Below the pieces are notes generated by a model, which saw only the letters and a list, made by a program, of their open reading frames with translations, did not search any database and had not been told where the DNA came from. Positions 10,476-22,486 of a DNA stretch of 64,000 nt are shown here, piece after piece. Source of the stretch: Stomoxys calcitrans. Taxonomy: Eukaryota > Arthropoda > Insecta > Diptera > Muscidae. Location: assembly GCF_963082655.1 (NCBI RefSeq), contig NC_081553.1, forward strand, positions 190,246,351-190,310,350. Direction: 5' to 3'. Both the position numbers and the translations under genes were made by a program. Position 1 is the stretch's first letter. Each line of letters opens with the position of its first letter.

Positions 10476-10562
10476 TTTGAACCCGTCTGCTACGCAGACG
10501 ATGTTATAATACTTCTAAGGGGTAAAGATCCGAACGAGCTATGCAGAAGGTACAAAAGGGTC
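10476..10562 (+). pseudogene. Second copy of the LINE-A YADD segment
   Basis: The sequence jumps back to the reverse transcriptase palm: FEPVCYADDVIILLRGKDPN repeats 7737-7820 with several differences. It is therefore a second LINE-A copy or a rearranged piece, truncated by the assembly gap. The order is not collinear with a normal LINE. Confidence 0.8.
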
Positions 10563-10762
10563 NNNNNNNNNNNNNNNNNNNNNNNNNNNNNNNNNNNNNN
10601 NNNNNNNNNNNNNNNNNNNNNNNNNNNNNNNNNNNNNNNNNNNNNNNNNNNNNNNNNNNNNNNNNNNNNNNNNNNNNNNNNNNNNNNNNNNNNNNNNNNN
10701 NNNNNNNNNNNNNNNNNNNNNNNNNNNNNNNNNNNNNNNNNNNNNNNNNNNNNNNNNNNNNN
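10563..10762. other. Assembly gap (200 N)
   Basis: Exactly 200 undetermined bases separate the LINE-A fragment from the satellite. The round number suggests a placeholder size, so the satellite may be longer than shown. Confidence 0.97.
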
Positions 10763-13700
10763 GGAAGTGATCACGAATTAACCTTACTTTTGCTCTACGA
10801 GGCTTAGTTAAGGAGATATGGCCATTTTAAGTTTTCCTAGAGAAAAATCCATTTTTTTTGCCGGTTTTCATCAATTTTTCGAATTTTTGGAAGTGATCAC
10901 GAATTAACCTTACTTTTGCTCTACGAGGCTTAGTTAAGGAGATATGGCCATTTTAAGTTTTCCTGGTGAAAAATCCATTTTTTGGCTAGTTTTCATTATT
11001 TCTCATTTTCGAATTTTTGGAAGTGATCACGAATTAACCTTACTTTTGCTCTACGAGGCTTAGTTAAGGAGATATGGCCATTTTAAGTTTTCCTAGAGAA
11101 AAATCCATTTTTTGCCGGTTTTCATCAATTTTTCGAATTTTTGGAAGTGATCACGAATTAACCTTACTTTTGCTCTACGAGGCTTAATTAAGGATATATG
11201 GCCATTTAAGTTTTCCTAGAGAAAAATCAATTTTTTTGCCGTTTTCATCAATTTTTCGAATTTTTGGAAGTGATCACCAATTAACCTTACTTTTGCTCTA
11301 CGAGGCTTAGTTAAGGAGATATGGCCATTTTAAGTTTTCCTGGTGAAAAATCCATTTTTTGGCCGGTTTTTATTAATTTTTCGAATTTTTGGAAGTGATC
11401 ACGAATTAACCTTACTTTTGCTCTACGAGGCTTAGTTAAGGATATATGGCCATTTTAAGTTTTCCTAGGGAAAAATTAATTTTTTGGCCGGTTTTCATCA
11501 ATTTTTCGAATTTTTGGAAGTGATTACGAATTAACCTTACTTTTGCTCTACGAGGCTTAGTTAAGGAGATATGGCCATTTTAAGTTTTCCTGGGGAAAAA
11601 TCCATTTTTAGTTAAGGAGATTAGTTAAGGAGATATGGCCATTTTAAGTTTTTCTTGTGAAAAATTCATTTTTTGATCAGTTTTCATCAATTTTTCGAAT
11701 TTTTGGAAGTGATCACGAATTAACCTTACTTTTGCTCTACGAGGCATAGTTAAGGAGATATGGCCATTTTAAGTTTCCTAGGAAAAATCCATTTTTAGAC
11801 CGGTTTTCATAAATTTTTCGAATTTTTGGAAGTGATCACGAATTAACTTACTTTTGCTCTACGAGGCTTAGTTAAGGAGATATGGACATTTTAAATTTTC
11901 CTAGGGAAAAATCTATTTCTGGCCAGTTTTCATCAATTTTTCGAATTTTTGGAAGTGATCACGAATTAACCTTACTTTTGCTCTACGAGGCTTAGTTAAG
12001 GAGATATGACATTTTAAATTTTCCTAGGGAAGAATCCATTTTCTGGCCAGTTTTCATCAATTTTACGAATTTGTGGAAGTGATCACGAATTAACCTTACT
12101 TTTGCTCTACGAGGATTAGTTAAGGAGATATGGCCATTTTAAGTTTTCCTAGGGAAAAATCCATTTCCCAAATTTTTCGAATTTTTGGAAGTGATCACGA
12201 ATTAACCTTACCTTTGCTCTACGAGGCTTAAGTGATCACGATTTTTTTAAGTTTTTTCTGGTGAAAAATCGATTTTTTGGCCGGTTTTCATTAATTTTTC
12301 GAATTTTTGGAAGTGATCACGAATTACCCTTACTTTAGCTCTACGAGGCTTAGTTAAGGAGATATGGCCATTTTAAGTTTTCCTAATGAAAAATCCATTT
12401 TTTGGCTAGTTTCCATAATTTTTTGAATTTTTGGAAGTGATCACGAATTAACCTTACCTTTGCTCTACGAGGCTTAAGTGATCACGATTTTTTTTAAGTT
12501 TTTCTGGTGAAAAATCGATTTTTTGGCCGGTTTTCATTAATTTTTCGAATTTTTGGAAGTGATCACGAATTAACCTTACTTTTGCTCTACGAGGCTTAGT
12601 TAAGGAGATATGGCCATTTTAAGTTTTCCTAAGGAAAAATCCGTTTTTTGGCTAGTTTCCATTAATTTTTCGAATTTTTGGAAGTGATCACGAATTAACC
12701 TTACTTTTGCTCTACGAGGCTTAGTTAAGGAGATATGGCCATTTTAAGTTTTCCTAGGGAAAAATCCATTTTTGGGTTAGTTTTTCATTATTTTTCGAAT
12801 TTTTGGAAGTGATCACGATTTGATCTTACTTTTGCTCTACGAGGCTTAGTTAAGGAGATATAGCCATTTTAAGTTTTCCTTGAGAAAAATCCATTTTTTG
12901 CCGGTTTTCATCAATTTTTCGAATTTTGGAAGTGATCACGAATTAACCTTACTTTTGCTCTACGAGGCTTAGTTAAGGAGATATGGCCGTTTTAAGTTTT
13001 CCTAGGGAAAAATCCATTTCTTGGCCAGTTTTTTTCGAATTTTTGGAAGTGATCACGAATTAACCTTACTCTTGCTCTACGAGGCTTAGTTAAGGAGATA
13101 TGGCCATTTTAAGTTTTCCTATGGAAAAATCCATTTTTTGCCGGTTTTCATCAATTTTTCGAATTTTTGGAAGTGATCAAGAATTAACCTTACTCTTGCT
13201 CTACGAGGCTTAATTAAGGAGATATGGCCATTTTAAGTTTCCTAGGGAAAAATCCATTTTTTGGCCGGTTTTCATAAATTTTTCGAATTTTTGGAAGTGA
13301 TCACGAATTAACCTTACTCTTGCTCTACGAGGCTTAGTTAAGGAGATATGGCCATTTAAGTTTTCCTAGAGAAAAATCCATTTTTTTGCCGGTTTTCATC
13401 AATTTTTCAAATTTTTGGAAGTGATCACGAATTAACCTTACTTTTGCTCTACGAGGCTTAGTTAAGGAGATATGGCCATTTTAAGTTTTCCTAGGGAAAA
13501 AACCCATTTTTTGGCCGGTTTTCATTAATTTTTCGAATTTTTGGAAGTGATCACGAATTAATCTTACTCTTGCTCTACGAGGCTTAGTTAAGGAGATATG
13601 GCCATTTTAAGTTTTCTTAGGGAAAAATCCATTTTTAGACCGCTTTTCATGAATTTTTCGAATTTTTAGAAGTGATCACGAATTAACCTTACTTTTGCTC

Positions 13701-16700
13701 TACGAGGCTTAGTTAAGGAGATATGGCCATTTTAAGTTTTCTTAGGGAAAAATCCATTTTAAGACCGCTTTTTCATCAATTTTTCGAATTTTTGGAAGTG
13801 ATCACGAATTAACCTTACTTTTGCTCTACGAGGCTTAGTTAAGGAGATATGGCCATTTTTACTTTTCCTGGTGAAAAATCAATTTTTTGGCCGGTTTTCA
13901 TTAATTTTTCGAATTTTTGAAAGTGATCACGATTTGACCTTACTTTTGCTCTACGAGGCTTAGTTAATGAGATATGGCCATTTGAAGTTTTCCTAGAGAA
14001 AAATCCATTTTTTTGCCGGTTTTCATCAATTTTCCGAATTTTTGGAAGTGATCACGAATTAACCTTACTTTTGCTCTACGAGGCTTAGTTAAGGAGATAT
14101 GGCCATTTAAGTTCTCCTATGGAAAATCCATTTTTAGACCGGTTTTCATCAATTTGTCGAATTGTTGGAAGTGATCACGAATTTAACCTTACTTTTGCTC
14201 TACGAGACTTAGTTAAGGAGATATGGCCATTTTAAGTTTTCCTAGGGTAAAATTCATTTTTTGCTGGTTTTCATCAATTTTTCGAATTTTTGGAAGTGAT
14301 CACGAATTAACCTTACTTTTGCTCTACGAGGCTTAGTTAAGGAGATATGGCCATTTTAAGTTTTCTAGGGAAAAATCCATTTAGAACCGGTTTTCATAAA
14401 TTTTTCGAATTTTTGGAAGTGATCACGATTAACCTTACTTTTGCTCTACGCGAGGCTTAGTTAAGGAGATATGGCCATTTTTAGTTTTCCTAGGGAAAAA
14501 TCCATTTTTTGCCGGTTTTCATCAATTTTTCGAGTTTTTCGAAGTGATCACGAATTAACCTTACTTTTGCTCTACAAGGCCTAGTTAAGGAGATATGGCC
14601 ATTTTAAGTTCTCCTATGGAAAATCCATTTTTAGACCGGTTTTCATCAATTTGTCGAATTTTTGGAAGTGATCACGAATTTAACCTTACTTTTGCTCTAC
14701 GAGACTTAGTTAAGGAGATATGGCCATTTAAGTTTTCCTAGGGTAAAATTCATTTTTTGGCCAGTTTTCATAAATTTTTCGAATTTTTGGAAGTGATCAC
14801 GAATTAACCTTACTTTTGCTCTACGAGGCTTAGTTAAGGAGATATGGCCATTTTTAGTTTTCCTAGGGAAAAATCCATTTTTTTGCCGGTTTTCATCAAT
14901 TTTTCGAGTTTTTGGAAGTGATCACGAATTAACCTTACTCTTGCTCTACGAGGCTTAGTTAAGGAGATATGGCCATTTTAAGTTTTCCTAGGGAAAAATC
15001 CATTTTTTGCTGGTTTTCATCATTTTTCGAATTTTTGGAAGTGATCACGAATTAACCTTACTTTTGCTCTACGAGGCCTTAGTTAAGGAGATATGGCCAT
15101 TTTAAATTTTCCTAGGGAAAAATCCATTTAGACCGTTTTCATCAATTTTTCGAATTTTTGGAAGTGATCACGAATTAACCTTACTTTTGCTCTACAAGGC
15201 TTAGTTAAGGAGATATGGCCATTTTAAGTTTTCCTAGGGAAAAAATCCATTTTTTGGCCGGTTTTCATCAATTTTTCGAATTTTTGGAAGTGATTACGAA
15301 TTAACCTTACTTTTGCTCTACGAGGCTTAGTTAAGGAGATATGGCCATTTTAAGTTTTCCTAGGGAAAAATCCGTTTTTGGCCGATTTTCATCAATTTTT
15401 CGAATTTTTGGAAGTGATCACGAATAACCCTTACTTTTGCTATACGAGGCTTAGTTAAGGAGATATGGCCATTTTAAGTTTTCCTAGGGAAAAATCCATT
15501 CTTGGCTTTTTTTCATCAATTTTTCGAATTTTTGGAAGTGATCACGAATTAACTTTATTTTTGCTCTACGAGGATTAGTTAAGGAGATATGGCCGTTTTA
15601 AGTTTTTCTAGGGAAAAATCCATTCGTGGCTTTTTTGCATCAATTTTTCGAATTTTTGGAAGTGATCACGAATTAACTTTATTTTTGCTCTACGAGGCTT
15701 AGTTAAGGAGATATGGCCATTTTAAGTTTTCGCAGGGAAAAACCCATTTTTTTGCCGGTTTTCAACAATTTTCGAATTTTTGGAAGTGATCACGAATTAA
15801 CCTTACTTTTGCTCTACGATTCTCAGTTAAGTAGGAATGCCCATTTTCAGTTTTCCTGGGGAAAAATCCATTTTTTTGCCCGGTTTTCATCAATTTTTAG
15901 AATTTTTTGAAGTGATCACGAATTAACCTTACTTTTTGCTCTACGAGGCTTTGTTAAGGAAATATGGTCATTTTAAGTTTTCCTGGTGAAAAATCCATTT
16001 TTTGACCGGGGTTTCATTAATTTTTCGAATTTTTGGAAGTGATCACGAATTAACCTTACTTTTGCTCTACGAGGCTTAGTTAAGGAGATATGGCCATTTT
16101 AAGTTTTCCTAGGGAAAAATCCATTTTTAGACCGGTTTTTATCAATTTTTGGAAGTGATCACGATTAACCTTACTTTTGCTCTACGATTCTCAGTTAAGA
16201 AGGAATGGCCATTTTCAGTTTTCCTGGGGAAAAATCCATTTTTTGGCCAGTTTTCATCAATTTTTCGAATTTTTGGAAGTGATCACGAATTAATCTTACT
16301 TTTGCTCTACGAGGCTTAGTTGAGGAGATATGACCATTTTAAGTTTTTCAAGGGAAAAATCCATTTTTTGGCCAGATTTCATTAATTTTTCGAATTTTTG
16401 GAAATGATCATAAATTAACCTTACCTTTGATCTACGAGGCTTAGTTAAGAAGAAATGGTCACTTTAAGTTTTCCTAGGGAAAATCCATTTTGTCCCCGGT
16501 TTTCATCAATTTAAGTTTTCCTAGGGAAAAATCCATTTTTTGGCCAGTTTTCATCAATTTTTCGAATTTTTGGAAGTGATCATGGATTAACCTTACTTTT
16601 GCTCTACGAGGCTTAGTTAAGGAGATATGGTAATTTTAAGTTTTCCTAGGGAAAAAACCATTGTTTGGTCGGTTTTCATCAATTTTTCGAATTTTTGGAG

Positions 16701-17124
16701 GTGATCACGAATTAACCTTACTTTTGCTCTTCGAGGCTTAATTAAGGAGATATGGCTATTTTAAGTTTTCCTATGCAAAAATCAATTTTTGGCCAGTTTT
16801 AATAAATTTTTCGTATTTTTGGAAGTGATCACGAATTAACCTTACTTTTGCTCTACGAGGCTTAGTTAAGGAGATATGGCCATTTTAAGTTTTCCTAGGA
16901 AAAATCCAATTTTTGGGCGGTTTTTTATAAATATTTCGAATATCAGGAAGTGATCACGAATTAACCTTACTTTTGCTCTACGAGGCTTAGTTAAGGAGAT
17001 ATAGCCATTTTAAGTTTTCCTGGGGAAAAATCCATTTTTTGGCCGGTTTTCAATAATTTTTGGAATTATTGGAAGTGATCACGAATTAACCTTACTTTTG
17101 CTCTACGAGGCTTAGTTAAGGAGA
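10763..17124. repeat. 124-bp satellite array, about 51 monomers
   Basis: Head-to-tail monomers begin GGAAGTGATCACGAATTAAC and run through GCTCTACGAGGCTTAGTTAA, GGAGATATGGCCATTTTAAG, AAAAATCCATTTTTTGGCCG and CATCAATTTTTCGAATTTTT. Spacing is 123-125 bp. The first half of the unit (TGATCACG, CTCTACGAGG) is more conserved than the GGGAAAAATCC...GGCCGG half. Longer-range duplications occur: a 246-bp dimer (12211 and 12457), a four-monomer repeat offset by 497 bp (14111 and 14608), and a three-monomer repeat offset by 368 bp (15811 and 16179). No gene is present. The left boundary is the gap. Confidence 0.97.
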
Positions 17125-17695
17125 AAAAGCTAGTTGAAAGTATCCAAGTGGAGCGCAAGGTTCCACCTTGTGAGATAGATAGACATCCCACAGCTCACAA
17201 AGGCGATGGTCTTCACCAAGGATGTGGGCGGCGAAATTGCGACGGAACGCATGATGGAAGTCTTAAAACAAGAAACACCAAGAGTTGGCCGTGGAGAAAA
17301 GGGAGATTTTCCACAGAGAGGAGAAGGAATTCTTCTTTTGGTGGGCACTTATTAAGTCTCCGTGACAAGTTTGACAAAAACTATAGGCCTGGAGTACTAC
17401 GGGCCATGACCGTCTTTTTCAAGATGGCGAGACAAGCATAGGCAAATATCCTCATGTTGAGCCATCAGGCGGTGCAGTGGCGGGACACTCAATAACGCCT
17501 TACGGACAGGGGGCCGACGACGAGATTATCACAGACTCAGACAGGGAGCCGACGATGAGACCATAACCTACACCCAATAAGGCCATTTACCTAAGACTTG
17601 GAAGACTAGAATAGGCAAAGATCCTAATATTGGAACACTAGGCAGTGTAGGAACGGTAGACTCAATACAGCTTAATGAACAGGGACCCGATGATA
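17125..17695 (+). pseudogene. LINE-C ORF1-like and linker region, degenerate
   Basis: Where the satellite stops, sequence of coding-like composition begins (KKLVESIQVERKVPPCEIDR near 17127; a frame 17148-17441). I read it as the decayed gag-like ORF1 end of a LINE because it is followed by a GTGCAGTG...ACTCAAT block that recurs at 17458, 17640 and 19524, the last just ahead of an endonuclease start. The 17437-17520 and 17613-17690 parts are a diverged direct duplication. No zinc knuckle is clearly visible, so the ORF1 call is tentative. Confidence 0.45.
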
Positions 17696-19515
17696 GTCGT
17701 CGAGGAAAGCGTGGTGCAAAATTTTGGCAAGATTGGTCAAACAACGCGCTTGCAGTGGCTCTTGGGGTGAAAATTTACCGATATACATATATGACAGCTA
17801 TATATAAATCTGGGCCGTTTTCTATAAAACTCACCAGTTATATTGAGAGTCATAAGAAAATCGTTCATCAATTTTTCGAATTTTTGGAAGTGTTCATGAA
17901 TTAACCTTACTTTTGCTCTACGAGGCTTAGTTCAGGAGATATGGCCATTTTAAGTTTTCCTAGGGAAAAAATCTATTTTTGGCCGGTTTTCATCAATTTT
18001 TCGAATTTTTGGAAGTGATCACGAATTAACCTTACTTTTGCTCTACGAGGCTTAGTTAAGGAGATATGGCCATTTTAAGATTTCCTAGGGAAAAAATTGA
18101 TTTTTTGGCCAGTTTTCATAAATTTTTCGAATTTTTGGAAGTGTTCACGAATTAACCTTACTTTTGCTCTACGAGGCTTAGTTAAGGAGATATGGCCATT
18201 TTAAGTTTTCCTTGCGAAAAATCCTTTTTTTGGCCGGTTTTCATCAATTTTTCGAATTTTTGGAAGTGATCACGAATTAACCTTACTTTTGCTCTACGAG
18301 GCTTAGTTAAGGAGATATGGCCATTTTAAGTTTTCCTAGGGAAAAATCCATTTTTGACCGGTTTTCATCAATTTTTCGAATTTTTGGAAGTGATCACGAA
18401 TTAACCTTACTTTTGCTCTACGAGGCTTAGTTAAGGAGATATGGCCATTTTAAGTTTTCCTAGGGAAAAATCAATGTTTTGCCCGGTTTTCATAAATTTT
18501 TCGAATTTTCGGAAGTGATCACGAATTGACCTTACTTTTGCTCTACGAGGCTTAGTTAAGGAGATATGGCCATTTTAAGAACATATATATGAGAGCTATA
18601 CCTAAATCTGAACCGATTTCGAGCAAACTCCTCAGATACTGTGGCAGTCGTCGAGGAAAGCGATTCGCAAAATTTTGGTAAGATGGTCAATAAATGCGCT
18701 TGCAGTGGGTCTAGAAGTTAAAATCGGGCGAGATATATATTTGTGAGAGCAACATCTAAATCAGAACCGATTCCTATGAAATTCACCAGTAATATTTAGA
18801 GTGAAGAGAATATCCCTTCTGCCGAGTTTCGAGAAAATCGGTTTACAAATGACCATATTATTGCATTATTACTGAAAATCGGACGAACATATACATGGGA
18901 GCTATATATAAATCTGAATCGACTTTGACCACACTCTATGTATATTGTGGTAGTCGTCGAGGAAAGCGTTGTGCAATATTTCGGCAAAATTGCTCAATAA
19001 ATGTGCTTGCAGTGGCTTTAGGAGTGAAAATCGGGCGATATATATATGTGAGAGCTATAACTAAATCAGAACCGATTTCCATGAAATTCACCAGTAATGT
19101 CGAGAGTCGTAAAAAAATCATTCCTGCCAAATTTCGAGAGAATCGGTGAACAAATGACCATTTTATTGCATTATTACTGCAAATCGGACGAACAAATATA
19201 TGGTAGCTATATCCAGATCTGAGCCGATTTTTTCCAATTTCAATAGGCTTTGTCTCTAGGCCGAAAAGCATGCCTGTACCAAATTTTAAGACTATCGGAT
19301 GAAAACTGCGATCTGTACTTTGTACACAAATTAACATGGACAGACAGACGGACGGACAGACAGACAGACAGACGGTTATAGCTAAATGGAATCAGAAAGT
19401 GATTCTGAGTCGATCGGTATACTTATCAATGGGTCTATCTCTCATCATTTTGAGTGTTACAAACTAATTCACTAACTTATAATACCCCATACCACAGTAG
19501 TGGTGTAGGGTATAA
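17696..19515 (-). mobile_element. C-type helentron-like element, minus, split by satellite
   Basis: Reverse-oriented C monomers (period about 152 bp, with AAATCGGACGAACATATATA and GTCGTCGAGGAAAGCG blocks) end at the right with the tract ACAGACAGACGGACGGACAG (19341) and the C terminus TACCCCATACCACAGTAGTG (19484-19503). It is inserted in LINE-C, whose linker resumes at 19516. A satellite block occupies 17864-18579. Confidence 0.75.
17864..18579. repeat. Satellite block 2, about 5.8 monomers, inside a C element
   Basis: The same 124-bp satellite as the main array, same orientation. It begins mid-monomer (TTCATCAATTTTTCGAA) after C sequence AGTCATAAGAAAATCG and ends mid-monomer at CATTTTAAG, where C sequence resumes at ACATATATATGAGAGC. 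About 70 bp of C monomer is missing at the site. Confidence 0.92.
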
Positions 19516-19803
19516 ACATCAGCCAGTGCAGTGACGGAAAACTCAATGCAGCCAAAGAACAGGGAGCAAACGATGAGACCCACCCACCCACTCCCAAGAA
19601 GCCCATCTAATGGAGGACCAATCGCTCCATTGGTGCGAAACATCTACTCACGCTCTGATGGAGAAAATCAGCAAGTGTAAGATTCATACTGCCTTAATTC
19701 AGGAGCCATTGACGACCTGGAACAAAGTTGCTGAACTGAACCATATCAACTACCAATTATTCTATGCCAACACTGGCACTCGGCCGAAGGGTGAACAAAA
19801 CAC
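19516..19803 (+). pseudogene. LINE-C endonuclease N-terminus
   Basis: From 19611 a frame encodes CKIHTALIQEPLTTWNKVAE followed by YQLFYANTGTRPKG. This is the start of an APE-type endonuclease of a non-LTR element; the Glu in the IQEP motif is the conserved metal-binding residue. It breaks off at about 19800 where opposite-strand LINE sequence begins. The linker repeat at 19524 ties it to 17125-17695. Confidence 0.7.
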
Positions 19804-20391
19804 TCATTTCCACGCAAGCACAGATGTATCGGAGCTTATGGCACCCCAAGCTGTTCCTTCAACAAATCTCAGGAGACCTACCAGAGGTACATTCGCAAGC
19901 TCACCCAGATCCCAGAAGAAACGGCTCCCCAGAAAGAAGAGCCTACATCCCTGCATATTCGGACATGAACCCACTAAGTGGTCAATATTCTCTTCTTCAT
20001 CCTCATCGAGGCAACTGCCATAGAAGTCATTGTGCGGTATTGCCATGTGCGCCTCCATGCGGCCTATGGCACAGCGTCCGGTTATGACCCCTGTCAAGGT
20101 TCTCATCGACTTCTTATCGAACTCCAGCAACTCTCTCGTCCTACTCCGGCCATAGGGCCTTTGCAGTCCGGCAACCGAGTCCTCGCCACCAACACCGCCC
20201 TGGCCATCCCCTCTACTGTGTTCAGTAGCTCGACAAATGCCACGTAAACCGATGACTGGTCCGCCCGGCGTTGACGAAACCCTCATGGCACACTCGTCCG
20301 CCCTCTCATTTCCGGGAACCCTTGTCAGCCTCCCATAAGGGAGGCTATAGGATTTCCAGTATTTCGCCATAACTTTGTTGTTGCTAATCAT
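19804..20391 (-). pseudogene. LINE RNase H and C-terminal domain, minus strand
   Basis: A 195-codon open frame. VPGNERADECAM near residues 25-36 is the end of an RNase H domain (last catalytic Asp in GNERAD). The stretch TGVITGRCAIGRMEAHMAIP leads to a C-terminal Cys/His motif (CLDEDEEENIDHLVGSCP). These occur at the 3' end of ORF2 in I/R1/LOA-like LINEs. The frame is intact but truncated upstream. It faces the endonuclease fragment tail-to-head, so the two cannot be one collinear copy, though they may be one family. Confidence 0.8.
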
Positions 20392-21262
20392 ATGGCCTTC
20401 ATCTTTATCATATTCCCAATAATCCTAGAATTGAACATTTGTCCGCATTTGGTATTCTCTGGAAAATACAAACAAGATTCGTTGGCTTGGTAATCGTAGC
20501 GTTTTCAAGTAAATGACAAAATTAAGAAAATTACCATTCTGTATTGGTTGTTTTCCAGTATGCCTTTGTGGTTGTTACTTTCTTCCTCAAAATATGAACA
20601 TAATTTATAACCTGCTTCCTAGGCACTTGGGAAAAACAAGCGAGAACCCAAAAAAAGGAAAATTCTAAAGAAATAAAAATGGTTTCAGTCATTTTAACAT
20701 TTCATCATTTTCCACACATGTGAATTAGAAATTAGCCTTCCAAGAATGTAGAATGAGTATGTATATATGGCATGTGTGTTTTCATGACAAAGACCATATA
20801 TCATGCTATTTATAACAGGGCCCAAGGAGGGTAGTCAATCAGCAGTAGGCTAACTTGTATGCATCCACTATTCCAGTATTTCGCCATAAATATGTTGCTG
20901 GTAATTATTATAGTCTTTATCATATTCCTAGAATTGGTGATTCGTTCGCATTTGGTATTCTCCGGAAATTATCACGACTACATACACATAGCAACCATAA
21001 CTTAATTGAGCCATAAAATGTGAACATCTAAATAAATACATTAATAATATGCCCATGTATGGTTGCGTGTGCGTGTGCGTAACCATGAAAGTGCACACTT
21101 TTACATGCCATAGAGTGTAAATAATTCTGTGCCGTCTACATGGACAAAATTTCAGGGGCAGAATATTTAATTATTTAGCACGTGATTCCTAGAAAAGGCC
21201 TGAATTTAATGTGGCTATTCTCGGTTAATTAGAGAAATTCATTACAGCTAAATTAGTACCAA
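20392..21262. other. Non-coding region with a local duplication
   Basis: Two related segments of about 100-110 bp lie at 20356-20467 and 20874-20973. Both share CCAGTATTTCGCCATAA and CGCATTTGGTATTCTC, about 520 bp apart. TGTGCGTGTGCGT at 21065 is a short simple repeat. No gene recognised. Confidence 0.5.
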
Positions 21263-22440
21263 CAAGTAACCAGTAAGAAAAAGGCTAAAGTAGGGCGGAG
21301 CCGACTATGTAATATCCAACAGTAAAAACTACGGTTGGCAAATGACAACATTATGGCAAATTACCCAAAATATGAGGAACATATATATGGGAGCTATATC
21401 TACTTCTGAACCGATTTCGAGAAAAACTTCTCAGATAATGTAGTAGTCGTCGAGGAAAGCGTTGTGCAAAATTTTGACAAGATTGGTCAAACAATGCGCT
21501 TGCAGTGGCTCTAGGGGTGAAAATCTGGCCACATACATATATGACACCTATATCTAAATCTGGGCCGATTTCTATGAAATTAACCAGTTATATTGAGAGT
21601 CATAAGGAAATCCTTCCTGTCAAGTTTCGAGAGAATCGGTTGACAAATGACCATTTTATTGCTGTATTACTGCAAATCGGACGAACATATATATGGGAGC
21701 TACATCAAAATCTGAACCGATAACATTGAGTGTCATAGGAAAATCATTCCCATCAAATTTCAAGAGAATCGGTCAACAAATGACCATTCTATTGCATTAT
21801 TACTGAAAATCGGACGAACATATGTATGGGAGCTATATCCAAATCCGAACCGATTTCTATAATATTCACCAGTTATATTAAGAGTCATAAGAAAATTCTT
21901 CTTACCAAGTTTCGAGAGAATCGGATAACAAATGACAATTTTATTGCAGTATTACTGCAAATCGGACGAACATATATATGGAAGCTGTATCCAAATCTGA
22001 ACCGATTTCCATAATATTCACTTTTAATATCAAGGATCATAAGAAAATTCTTCCTGCCAAATTTTGAGAGAATCGGTCAACAAATGACCATTTTATTGCA
22101 TTATTACTGCAAATCGGACGAACATATATATGGGAGCTATATCCAAATCCAAACCGATTTCTATAATATTCACTTTAAATATCGAGGGTCATAAGAAAAT
22201 CCATCCTGCTAAATTTCGAGAGAATCGGTTAAGAAATGACAATTTTTTTTGCAGAATTACTGCAAATCGGACGAACATATATATGGGAGCTATATCCAGA
22301 TCTGAACCGATTTTTTTCAATTTCAATAGACTTCGTCTGTAAGTCGAACAACATGCCCATACCACATTCGAAGACGATTGGATGAAAATTGCGACCTGTA
22401 GTTTGTACACAAATTAACATGGACAGACGAACAGACAGAC
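21263..22440 (-). mobile_element. C-type helentron-like element, minus, 5'-truncated
   Basis: The left edge (CAAGTAACCAGTAAG, then a GGGCGGAGCCGACT half-hairpin) is the reverse complement of a C 3' end. Six or so 152-bp monomers follow (AAATCGGACG starts at 21674, 21959, 22111 and 22263). The right side reaches the leader (GTACACAAATTAACATGGAC) and the CAGACGGAC tract but lacks the TACCC terminus. Confidence 0.75.
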
Positions 22441-22481
22441 GGACCGAACTAAGCACGCCGAACTTAGCATGCTCTTACTTG
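22441..22481 (+). mobile_element. Orphan A-type 3' end
   Basis: CGCCGAACTTAGCATGCTCT followed by TACTTG is an A-type 3' tail in plus orientation, back to back with the minus A element that starts at 22487. The two together form a long imperfect palindrome. Confidence 0.65.
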
Positions 22482-22486
22482 TTTTT

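Noticed and set aside
10338..10807. Frames reading through the N gap
   Set aside because: They consist largely of undetermined residues and carry no information beyond the LINE-A motif already listed.
10763..17124. Possible CRISPR-like array of direct repeats
   Set aside because: Monomers are contiguous without unique spacers, and the context is eukaryotic.
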